Assembly (NCBI GenBank): GCA_964561005.1
Contig: CAZLNO010000092.1
Span: 1 to 16,808, forward strand
From: CAZLNO01 sp964561005
Lineage (GTDB): Bacteria > Pseudomonadota > Alphaproteobacteria > Kiloniellales > Rhodovibrionaceae
DNA: 16,808 nt
Reading direction: 5' to 3'
Positions within the stretch are counted from its first letter, which is position 1, and each line of letters opens with the position of its first letter. The notes beneath the pieces are model-generated. The model did no database searches, had not been told where the DNA came from, and saw nothing but the letters and a program-made list of their open reading frames with translations. Of the stretch, positions 1 through 6,217 are shown piece after piece. The position numbers were made by a program, and so were the translations under genes.

Positions 1-55
1 GCCTGTCGAAGCATGAGCCTGTCGAAGCATGAGCCTGTCGAAGCATGAGCCTGTC
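1..55. repeat. 16-bp tandem direct repeat, three full copies plus a partial one
   Basis: The unit gcctgtcgaagcatga occurs at 1-16, 17-32 and 33-48 without mismatch, followed by the first seven bases of a fourth copy at 49-55. The array touches the left edge, so its true copy number is unknown. It lies about 80 bp beyond the stop codon of the chemoreceptor gene, in non-coding DNA. On the other strand it reads as repeats of a cttcgacaggctca-type word, which resembles short intergenic repeats I recall from many proteobacterial genomes; that resemblance is from memory only. The 81 bases between the array and the chemoreceptor stop show nothing I can name. Confidence 0.85.
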
Positions 56-136
56 CCCCAGGCAAGCGGCGCACAGACGCCAAGGCCGAGCTCGTCCAGG
101 CACGTGTCGCGCGGAGTCGATGGAACACCGCCAGTG

Positions 137-802
137 TCACCCCGCCCGGACGTGCCGCAGGAAGCCATCGACCTCCGACTTCAGGGTCCGCGACAGCTCG
201 CCCAGCTCGCCGGCGGCGGTGAGGACCTGGTTGGCGGCGGTGCCCGTCTCTCCGGCGGCCTGATCGACGCCGGCGATGTTCGAGCTGACCTCCTCGGCCC
301 CGGTGGCAGCCTTCTGGGCGCTGTTGGCGATCTCCTGCGTGGCCGTGGTCTGCTGCTCCACGGCGGCGGAGATGCCGCCGGCGATCTCGTTGATCTCGTC
401 GATGGTGCGCACGATCTCGCCGATGGCCGCGACGGTCTCGCCGGTGACCTTCTGGATGTTGCTGATCTGCCCGGCGATGTCCTCGGTGGCCTTGGCGGTC
501 TGGTTGGCCAGGGACTTCACCTCGTTGGCCACGACGGCGAAGCCCTTGCCGGCGTCGCCGGCCCGCGCCGCCTCGATCGTGGCGTTGAGGGCCAGCAGGT
601 TGGTCTGCTCGGCGATGTCCTGGATGAGGTTCACCACCTCGCCGATGTTGTTGGCGGCCTGCTGGAGGCCCTGGACGGTCTCGTTGGTGTGGCGCGCGCG
701 CTCGGTCGCCTTGCCGGCGATCTCGCTCGACTGCTGGACCTGCCGGCTGACCTCGGTGATCGAGCCGGCCAGCTCCTCCGACGCGCCGGCGACGGTCTGC
801 AC
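137..802 (-). CDS. Methyl-accepting chemotaxis protein, C-terminal signalling part (separated by an in-frame stop)
   Basis: This is the cytoplasmic signalling half of the chemoreceptor encoded just upstream, which would contact CheA and CheW. The conserved hairpin tip is clear (IAEQTNLLALNATIEAARAG, followed by GDAGKGFAVVANEVKSLA), flanked by long heptad-repeat helices and Gln/Glu-rich adaptation regions. The protein ends in HVRAG, with no CheR-binding pentapeptide of the NWETF type. The frame is the same as that of 860-2722: reading on from the TAG at 860-862 gives 19 further sense codons into this segment with no frame change. If translated separately, the only plausible start is a GTG at 800-802 without a convincing ribosome binding site, which would give a soluble 221-residue signalling fragment. 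More likely it is the stranded 3' end of a gene broken by a nonsense mutation, or an intact gene carrying a sequencing error. Confidence 0.75.
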   Translation of the reverse strand: MQTVAGASEELAGSITEVSRQVQQSSEIAGKATERARHTNETVQGLQQAANNIGEVVNLIQDIAEQTNLLALNATIEAARAGDAGKGFAVVANEVKSLANQTAKATEDIAGQISNIQKVTGETVAAIGEIVRTIDEINEIAGGISAAVEQQTTATQEIANSAQKAATGAEEVSSNIAGVDQAAGETGTAANQVLTAAGELGELSRTLKSEVDGFLRHVRAG

Positions 803-859
803 GTGCGAGCTGGCGGTCTCTGTCGCCTGTGCCGCCGTCTTGCTCTGATGGCTGGTCTG

Positions 860-862
860 CTA
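860..862 (-). other. In-frame amber (TAG) codon interrupting the chemoreceptor
   Basis: The minus strand reads GCC GCC ACC GCC TAG CAG ACC AGC, translated AATA-stop-QTS. Chemoreceptors usually have ATAEQTS or ATAEETS here, so the stop most simply replaces a Glu (GAG to TAG) or Gln (CAG to TAG) codon. Both flanks are in the same frame and both are good chemoreceptor sequence. The stop would be codon 621 of an 861-residue protein. Confidence 0.9.
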
Positions 863-2722
863 GGCGGTGGCGGCCATGGTTTCGGCGGTGTCGTGCATGC
901 TCTCGGCGGCGCTGGCGACCTTTTCCACGGCCTGCTGGACCGAGGCCTCGAAGTTCTCGGCGAGCTTCAGCATCTCCTGGCGGCGCTGCTCCTCCGCCCG
1001 CTCGCGCTCCTCGGCGGCGCGCCGGTTGGCCTCCTCCGCCTCGGCCAGGCCGTCGCGGAACACCAGCAAGGCGTTCGCCATCTCCGCGATCTCGTCGTGC
1101 CCGCGGGTGTCGATCTCCGCGTGGAGGTCGCCCGCCGCCACCGTTCGCGTCGATTCGGCGAGGCGGTCCAGCCGCCGCCCGAAGCTGCGCCCGACGTAGA
1201 GCCACGCGATCAGCAGCGCGATCAGCAGGCTGCCCCCCGCGATCACGGCCTGGAGAACCTTGCTGCGGTCGAAGGCCTGGGCGACGCCCCGGGTGCCGTC
1301 GTCGACGCCGGCCTGGGCCTCGGCGACCACGGTGCCGACCTGCCCGCGCAGGCCGTCGGAGGCGTCTCGCGTGCGCCCCAGGATCGCCCCGGCCTCGGCA
1401 ATGGCCTCGAGTTGCGCCAGACGCAGGTCGAAGAGATTGTCCTCGCCCTCGCCCAGCTCGATCAGGGTGTCGACGTTGGCGCGGATCGTCTTCGCCGCCT
1501 CGCTGTCGCCCAGGTTCATGGCCTTGGTTTGCAGCTTGCCGATGTCGGTGAAGAAGGCGTCGCGAAGCTTCTTGATCCGCCCGGGATCGTTCAGGTTCGC
1601 CGCCGTGGCCATGAGGCCGTGCAGATGGTTGGCGGCCGACTGCATCTCCAGGGCGGTGCGCAGGGCGGCCATCTCGTTGTTGACCAGCCCGGAGAAGCGC
1701 TTGCTGGTATCCGCGGCCAGGCTGTCGACCTGCGTCACCAGTCCCTTTCCAGCCTCCTCGATCTTGGGCCGCAGTGCGCTGATGATCTGCGAAAAGGCGC
1801 TGTCGGCGCTGCGCATGGCGCTTTTCAGCTTGGTCCGGGTGGTTTCGTCGCCCTCTTCCAGCACGCGCCGGCGCAACTCGAAAACGCTGTTGTCTCCGGT
1901 CGCGTAAGCCAGGAACAGGTCGACCACGATGGTAAGCTGGTCATCGGCCACTTCCGGTGGCAGGGCCTCCAGCGATTCGCGCACGCGGCTCAGCGGCTCC
2001 TCCAGGTTCATCTTGATGCCCCCCAGCCGCGCGGCCATGTCGGTGCCGCTGGCCTTGACCAGGAGGCTCATGATGGTGGTCGCGTCGCTGCGCAGGGTGA
2101 GCAGCCGCTGCAGCGTGCCCACCCCCTCTTCCACGAGCTCGTTGAGCTCCGCCTGGCTTTCCCGGCTGGCCTCGCGGGTGCCGCCGCGGATGTCGCGGTT
2201 GGCGTGGAAGACGATCGGCTTGAGCTTCTGGATGATCTCGGCGTGGGTGCTGTCAAGTCGCTCGCCGGCCCGGTTCAGCTTCTCCTCGGCCGCGAGCTGC
2301 CTGGTCACGGATTCGTTGAGCGCGGCCAGGCTGTCGCGGAGCTGGGTGACGTTCGCGCGGATGGAGTCGGTGATGGCCTCCTCGGCCGATAGGGTGTCGA
2401 GCAATTTGGCGATCTTCGCCGAGCGCCGCTCCAGCTCGGCCATCGCCTCCTCGCGGGCCTTGTCGCTCGGCGCGCTGGCCAGCTTCGGCGCGGTGGCCGA
2501 CAGGCTCGCGCTCTCGGCCTGCAATTGCAGCGCGGTCGTCATCTCGGGCACATGCTGCTGGACAACGGTGTCGAAGCCGCGTTGCACGTTCTGGTTCGAG
2601 AACAACGCCACGCCGCTTGCCAGGACCGTCAGCGCCGCGACACCCGCGAAAGCCAGGTAAAGGCGCTGCTCAACTCCAATCCGCGTAGCTTTACTCGCTA
2701 CTTTTTCCTCTCTGGGTTGCAT
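860..2722 (-). CDS. Methyl-accepting chemotaxis protein, sensor and HAMP part, ended early by an in-frame TAG
   Basis: This is the N-terminal 620 residues of a transmembrane chemoreceptor. TM1 lies at about 21-42, a long all-helical periplasmic sensor at about 43-489, TM2 at about 490-511, a HAMP domain at about 511-563, then a charged coiled coil (EERERAEEQRRQEM) leading into the signalling domain, where the TAG falls. The periplasmic part looks like three related helical modules (about 61-170, 203-321 and 351-470): TALQLQ/TALEMQ and IRANV recur at the same spacing in modules 1 and 3, and VFELRRRVLEE/LFDLRLAQLEA in modules 2 and 3. The start is ATG 2722 because GGAGG lies 5 nt upstream; a TTG at 2734 would overlap that site. 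Ending at the TAG, the product could sense and sit in the membrane but lacks the tip that activates CheA. With the downstream part the full protein would have 861 residues. The ligand cannot be told from the sequence. Confidence 0.88.
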   Translation of the reverse strand: MQPREEKVASKATRIGVEQRLYLAFAGVAALTVLASGVALFSNQNVQRGFDTVVQQHVPEMTTALQLQAESASLSATAPKLASAPSDKAREEAMAELERRSAKIAKLLDTLSAEEAITDSIRANVTQLRDSLAALNESVTRQLAAEEKLNRAGERLDSTHAEIIQKLKPIVFHANRDIRGGTREASRESQAELNELVEEGVGTLQRLLTLRSDATTIMSLLVKASGTDMAARLGGIKMNLEEPLSRVRESLEALPPEVADDQLTIVVDLFLAYATGDNSVFELRRRVLEEGDETTRTKLKSAMRSADSAFSQIISALRPKIEEAGKGLVTQVDSLAADTSKRFSGLVNNEMAALRTALEMQSAANHLHGLMATAANLNDPGRIKKLRDAFFTDIGKLQTKAMNLGDSEAAKTIRANVDTLIELGEGEDNLFDLRLAQLEAIAEAGAILGRTRDASDGLRGQVGTVVAEAQAGVDDGTRGVAQAFDRSKVLQAVIAGGSLLIALLIAWLYVGRSFGRRLDRLAESTRTVAAGDLHAEIDTRGHDEIAEMANALLVFRDGLAEAEEANRRAAEERERAEEQRRQEMLKLAENFEASVQQAVEKVASAAESMHDTAETMAATA

Positions 2723-2727
2723 CTGAC

Positions 2728-2732
2728 CCTCC
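2728..2732 (-). promoter_or_regulatory. Ribosome binding site GGAGG of the chemoreceptor gene
   Basis: GGAGG on the minus strand sits 5 nt before the ATG at 2722. It decides the start against the in-frame TTG at 2734, which lies upstream of the site itself. Confidence 0.7.
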
Positions 2733-2734
2733 AA

Positions 2735-3064
2735 AGCGTCCGCCTTTTTCTGCTGTGTTGCCGCGCCGAAAAAGGGTGCGCGGGCCCAAAGGCGACGGTC
2801 GCGAGACCCCCCTCGCCGGACGATGCTTTGGTTATGTTAAGCAACGATTAAATTGCTAGTTTTTTCTGGCGATCGGGGTGGCGTGCGTTAATGTCTGTTA
2901 GTACAGCCGCGGGGACGTGCTGCAATCGACCGTATCGAGGATGTCGCCATGCCAAATGCTGCTGAAGAATTCACAGCCAGACAGACGGTGCGGCGTGTGG
3001 TATGACGCCGCATTGCGAATATCCGGTCTCCCGTTGGGCGAACCTGAAAGGTCATATCGAAGTC
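2735..3064. other. Divergent intergenic region between the chemoreceptor gene and mmcB
   Basis: No gene is recognised in these roughly 330 bases. The stretch at about 2823-2900 is clearly richer in A and T than anything else in the window and should hold the promoters for both neighbours, but I cannot assign a -35/-10 pair or a sigma-28 or sigma-54 site with confidence. Two small dyads are visible. One is agcaa-N8-ttgct at 2840-2857, next to a TAACAT word on the minus strand that could serve as a -10 element for the chemoreceptor. The other is ctgt-N4-acag at 2895-2906. No alphaproteobacterial LexA box (GTTC-N7-GTTC) was found, although MmcB is SOS-linked in Caulobacter. If mmcB starts at the alternative ATG 3002, the last 63 bases are coding. 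Confidence 0.5.
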
Positions 3065-3517
3065 ATGATCGAGGGCGACACAGAGGAAACGATCAACGGC
3101 GCGGCACTGACGCGGGGGGTTTGCCGGGCGCTGACCGCGCGCGGTTCGGCGACACTGAGTGAATTTAGCCTAAAAACTGGCCGCCGCGTCGACGTTATCG
3201 CACTGGATGGCCAGGGCGGCGTCGCAATCGTGGAGGTGAAATCCTGTCGCGCCGACCTCGTCGGAGATTGCAAGTGGACCGACTATCTCGACTATTGCGA
3301 TCGTTTCTATTTCGCCGTTCCCGGCGACTTTCCGCAAGAGCTTGTTCCGGAGAGTTGCGGACTGATGGTGGCCGACGCCTACGACGCCGCGTTGGTGCGG
3401 GAGGCGCCGGTGTCGAAGCTGCCGGCCGCGCGGCGGCGGGCCGTGATGCTGCGCTTCGCCCAGGTGGCCAGCCAGCGTCTGACCCGCCTCACCGACCCCT
3501 TCGCGGAAGGGTGCTAG
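3065..3517 (+). CDS. mmcB: MmcB family DNA repair protein
   Basis: This 150-residue protein matches the MmcB family (formerly DUF1052), linked in Caulobacter to resistance to mitomycin C damage. The family has a PD-(D/E)XK nuclease-like core, and the expected residues are visible: GRRVDVIAL with Asp43, then IVEVKS with Glu57 and Lys59. The family signature continues with DCKWTDYLDYCDRFYFAV at 68-85, CGLMVADAYDAALVREAP at 98-115 and a basic AARRRAVMLRFAQ helix. It is a cytoplasmic protein presumed to act on damaged DNA; whether it cuts DNA is not shown by sequence. I chose ATG 3065 because it fits the usual family length and has GAAAGG 13 nt upstream. An in-frame ATG at 3002 would add 21 residues that look unlike the family. 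The gene stands alone, divergent from the chemoreceptor, and its stop overlaps the stop of the convergent methyltransferase gene in one CTAG. Confidence 0.88.
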   Translation: MIEGDTEETINGAALTRGVCRALTARGSATLSEFSLKTGRRVDVIALDGQGGVAIVEVKSCRADLVGDCKWTDYLDYCDRFYFAVPGDFPQELVPESCGLMVADAYDAALVREAPVSKLPAARRRAVMLRFAQVASQRLTRLTDPFAEGC

Positions 3518-4119
3518 ATGGCGCGGCCCTTCCAGGGCACGAAGGCCGGGACCCGGCGGCGGTAATCCCGGTAGGCCGCGCCGTGTTGGGCGACGAGCTT
3601 GCGTTCCTCGAACCAGGTGCCGATCAGGAAGTACAGCGTTCCCCAGCATGCCGTGGCGAGGCCGAAGGGACTCTGCGCCAGGCCCCAGAGCAGCAGCATC
3701 CCGCCGCTGTACAACGGGTGGCGGACATAGCGGTGCAGGCCGCGGGTGACCAGCGGCTCGGCCCGCTCCGCCGATTCGAGGGATTCCCTGTTGCGAAGCT
3801 GCCAGGTGCCGGCGAACCGGCCCAGGTCGTATTCGCGCAAGCCCAGGAGCAGCACCGCCGCGCCGGCCGCCGCCATGGCCCACAGCGCCGCGCGCGCCCA
3901 GCCGGGCGGAGGGAAGGGCTCTGTCGTCACGACCCAGTGCCCCAGGGCGAGCACGACGGCGATATGGACCGTGGCGACGGAATTGTAGACGAGGCGGGCG
4001 GCGGCACCGCAAAGGCTTTCCAGCCGGCGTCGGACCGACGGGTGGGCCAGGAGCGAATGCAATCCCCCGAAGCTCAGCCAGGCCAGGGCGTAGAGCACTT
4101 GTCCGCCCAGGGTCTCCAC
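3514..4119 (-). CDS. Membrane methyltransferase of the isoprenylcysteine/phospholipid methyltransferase type
   Basis: This is a 201-residue integral membrane protein with hydrophobic segments at about 5-25, 41-62, 75-95 and a longer stretch at 140-170. The C-terminal half has the hallmark of the PEMT/ICMT superfamily: RGLHRYVRHPLYSG at 126-139, then EERKL at 171-175 and YRDYRRRVPAFVP at 183-195, which together form the S-adenosylmethionine site in that superfamily. The N-terminal half resembles NnrU-like membrane proteins. The substrate (lipid, quinone or protein cysteine) cannot be deduced. The start is GTG 4119, preceded by AGGG at a spacing of 8; no other start exists in frame before an upstream stop. 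The gene lies 56 bp after the end of the WcaI-like glycosyltransferase gene on the same strand, so they may share a transcript, but no functional link is evident. Confidence 0.82.
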   Translation of the reverse strand: METLGGQVLYALAWLSFGGLHSLLAHPSVRRRLESLCGAAARLVYNSVATVHIAVVLALGHWVVTTEPFPPPGWARAALWAMAAAGAAVLLLGLREYDLGRFAGTWQLRNRESLESAERAEPLVTRGLHRYVRHPLYSGGMLLLWGLAQSPFGLATACWGTLYFLIGTWFEERKLVAQHGAAYRDYRRRVPAFVPWKGRAI

Positions 4120-4175
4120 GGTCGCCGCCCTATCATTCCGTTATCGAAATGGCTTGGTGTCGTTCGGCTCCCGAT

Positions 4176-5405
4176 CTACGCCATGGCGGCGTGGGGCGCA
4201 AGCGCCGCTCCCGTGCGCCGGGCCGCCGTGAGCACCGCGAGGAAGCGCGCCCCGATGGCGTCGATGTCGAAGGCCTGCGTGGCATGGGCGCGTCCCGCGA
4301 TGCCCCGGGCGCGGCGGCTGGCGTCGTGCCGGTACAAATCCTCGGCCGCGGCCAGGAAGCGGGGCGTGTCGCCGGGCGGAACCACCACGCCGGCGCCAGC
4401 TTCGGCGATCGTGCGGGCCGCGAGGTTGCCGGGCGGCATGGCGGCCAGGATGGCGCGCCCGGCGTCGAGGTAGCTCAGCACCTTCGAGGGCACCGAGAAG
4501 CCGCCCGCCTCCGGCTCCAGCAGGGCGATCAGGACGTCGGCGGCGCCGGTCATCGCCGGCAGCGTTTCGCTGGCCTGGAAGTCCAGCAGATGCAGGTTGT
4601 CCAGGCCCTCGCGCGCCTTGACGGCCTCCAGGTGGTCGCGGCCGAGGCCCTGGCTGGCCACCACCACCGCCACCTCTGGAGACGCGCCGAAATGCCGCGC
4701 CAGCGCCGCGAGCTGTTCCGGGTCGTGCTTCAGCCCCAGCGTGCCGGCGTACAGGAAGACGAAGGCGTCGCCCAGACCGTGCGCCTCCCGCCAGGCCCTC
4801 GTCGCGCCGGGCTCGGGCTCGCTCAGCGGCGCCCAGTTCGCGATGACGTGGCGCCGTTCCGGCGCGACGCCCGCGCGGTTGAGGGCGGGCGCGAAGTCCT
4901 CGGTGATGGCGACGACGGCATCGCTGTCCGCCAGCGCCGCGTATTCGACTCGCCGCACGGGGCGGGCGGCCAGCGGCGCCGTCAGGGGCAGCCGGCGGCG
5001 CAGGCTGCGCGCCACGGCGTGGCTGTAGATGTCCTGGAGCCAGTAGACGAAGCCGGCGCCGGCGGCGTGCGCCGCGGCCTGAACGCGGCGCTGGATGAAG
5101 GGGCTGGCGTTGCCGGAGAGCACGACATCCGGGCGGAAGCGCGCCAGCCGCGTGGCGGTGCTGGCCGCGTAGCGCCGCTCCTGCAGGACACGGCGCAGCG
5201 GCCGGTACTTGGCGACAGGCCGCGTCAAGGCGATGCCCTCGACGGCGAAGCCGGGCGGGTCGCCGGGTCGTCGGCGGACATCGCCGCGCGGCGACTCGAT
5301 GCTCGGGCAGTAGAGATGCAGGACCCCGTGCCCCTGGGCCGCCAGCCAGCGGCTGAGCTGAAGCTGGAAGCCGTGGCCGCAGTAGTCGTGCACCAGAATG
5401 CGCAT
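4176..5405 (-). CDS. WcaI-like GT4 family glycosyltransferase
   Basis: This 409-residue protein has the two-domain GT-B layout of family 4 glycosyltransferases. The N-terminus MRILVHDYCGHGF is a typical acceptor-domain opening, and LYAGTLGLKHDPEQL at 218-232 begins the donor domain. The segment FSVPSKVLSYLDAGRAILAA at 303-322 followed by NLAARTI is characteristic of WcaI-type enzymes of colanic-acid-like clusters; in this group it takes the place of the usual E-x7-E motif. The enzyme should add one sugar to a lipid-linked polysaccharide precursor at the cytoplasmic membrane face; neither donor nor acceptor can be named. The start ATG 5405 has only a weak GAGCGG upstream. It is divergent from the FkbM gene at 5483, with 77 bp between them, so it is transcribed apart from the main operon but plausibly works in the same pathway. 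Confidence 0.87.
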   Translation of the reverse strand: MRILVHDYCGHGFQLQLSRWLAAQGHGVLHLYCPSIESPRGDVRRRPGDPPGFAVEGIALTRPVAKYRPLRRVLQERRYAASTATRLARFRPDVVLSGNASPFIQRRVQAAAHAAGAGFVYWLQDIYSHAVARSLRRRLPLTAPLAARPVRRVEYAALADSDAVVAITEDFAPALNRAGVAPERRHVIANWAPLSEPEPGATRAWREAHGLGDAFVFLYAGTLGLKHDPEQLAALARHFGASPEVAVVVASQGLGRDHLEAVKAREGLDNLHLLDFQASETLPAMTGAADVLIALLEPEAGGFSVPSKVLSYLDAGRAILAAMPPGNLAARTIAEAGAGVVVPPGDTPRFLAAAEDLYRHDASRRARGIAGRAHATQAFDIDAIGARFLAVLTAARRTGAALAPHAAMA

Positions 5406-5482
5406 CGCCGATACCGCTCTACACTAGAAACGCGAGATCAGGATAGACTGGCGGAGCGAGAGGCGAGGGGCAAGCGCGGCGC
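5406..5482. promoter_or_regulatory. Short divergent intergenic region, presumed promoters for both neighbours
   Basis: The 77 bp separate the start codons of the WcaI-like glycosyltransferase (minus) and the FkbM methyltransferase (plus). Promoters for both must lie here or reach into the genes. The central part around 5420-5448 is the least GC-rich segment locally (ctacactagaaacg, aggatagact), but I cannot define -35 and -10 boxes reliably. Confidence 0.3.
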
Positions 5483-6217
5483 ATGCACGGGCACCTGCGA
5501 CGACTGGGCAAGCTGGCGCGCGCCGTGGCGTGCCGCCGCTGGCGGGTGGCGCTGGCATCGGGCGTGCTGGCCGGGTCGGAGCACGCGGCGGCCCTGACCG
5601 GCCTCGCGCCGTGCACGGTGGTCGATATCGGCGCGAACAAGGGACAATTCGCGCTCTTCGCCCGCCGCGCCTTCCCGAACGCGCAACTGCATGCCTTCGA
5701 GCCGCTGCCGGACGCCGTCGCGCGGTTTCGCAGGGTTTTCGCCGACGACGATGGCGTGCGTCTGCACGAACTGGCGGTGGCGCCGGACGCGGGGCGGCGC
5801 GTGCTGCACGTTGCGGCGCGGGCCGATTCCTCCTCGCTGCTGCCCATCGGGCCGCGCCAGACGGCCGTGTTCCCGGGCACGCAAGCGGTTGCCACGGTCG
5901 AGGTCGCGACGGCTCGCCTGGACCAGGTGCTGCCGGCCGAGTCGGTCAGGCCGCCGGTGTTGCTGAAGCTGGACGTGCAGGGCTTCGAGGGGGCCGCGCT
6001 GGAGGGCTGCCGCGCGCTGCTGCACCGCGTCGCCTGGGTCTACTGCGAATGCTCCTTTCAGGAACTCTTTACGGGGCAGTCGCTCTATCCGGATATCGTT
6101 GCGTATCTGAAACAGTTCGGGTTCCGGGAGGCCGGTCGATTCAACGCGGTCACGCATCCGCAATTCGGCCGGGTGCAGGCCGACGTGTTGTTCGTCCGAC
6201 GGTCGGGTCCGTCGTGA
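5483..6217 (+). CDS. FkbM family methyltransferase (first of two)
   Basis: This 244-residue protein has the FkbM-type methyltransferase fold. The S-adenosylmethionine-binding motif I is TVVDIGANKGQFALFA at 45-60, followed by HAFEP at 70-74 for ribose binding. The family signature LLKLDVQGFEGAALEGC is at 160-176, and WVYCECSFQELF follows at 185-196. FkbM relatives in polysaccharide loci O-methylate sugar hydroxyls, so modification of a sugar on the repeat unit is the likely job; the position is unknown. The protein seems soluble. The start is ATG 5483, with a G-rich AGGGG stretch about 13 nt upstream. It is the only plus-strand gene between 4176 and 13272. Its last 68 bp overlap, tail to tail, the end of the glycosyltransferase gene at 6150-7340, so the two transcripts would be antisense there. 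Confidence 0.88.
   Translation: MHGHLRRLGKLARAVACRRWRVALASGVLAGSEHAAALTGLAPCTVVDIGANKGQFALFARRAFPNAQLHAFEPLPDAVARFRRVFADDDGVRLHELAVAPDAGRRVLHVAARADSSSLLPIGPRQTAVFPGTQAVATVEVATARLDQVLPAESVRPPVLLKLDVQGFEGAALEGCRALLHRVAWVYCECSFQELFTGQSLYPDIVAYLKQFGFREAGRFNAVTHPQFGRVQADVLFVRRSGPS

Noticed and set aside
1..55. Possible CRISPR array
   Set aside because: The 16-bp units are directly adjacent without spacers and no cas gene is nearby.
29..2392. Open frame of nearly 800 codons on the plus strand, antisense to the chemoreceptor gene
   Set aside because: Low-complexity Gly/Leu/Val/Asp composition mirrors the codon pattern of the real gene on the other strand; no domain is recognisable and the opposite frame has clear chemoreceptor motifs.
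2723..2734. TTG at 2734 as start of the chemoreceptor
   Set aside because: The GGAGG site at 2728-2732 lies between it and the ATG at 2722 and is correctly spaced only for the ATG.
2895..2906. ctgt-N4-acag as a LexA operator for mmcB
   Set aside because: The spacing fits neither the enterobacterial box (CTGT-N8-ACAG) nor the alphaproteobacterial GTTC-N7-GTTC form, and arms of 4 bp are expected by chance.
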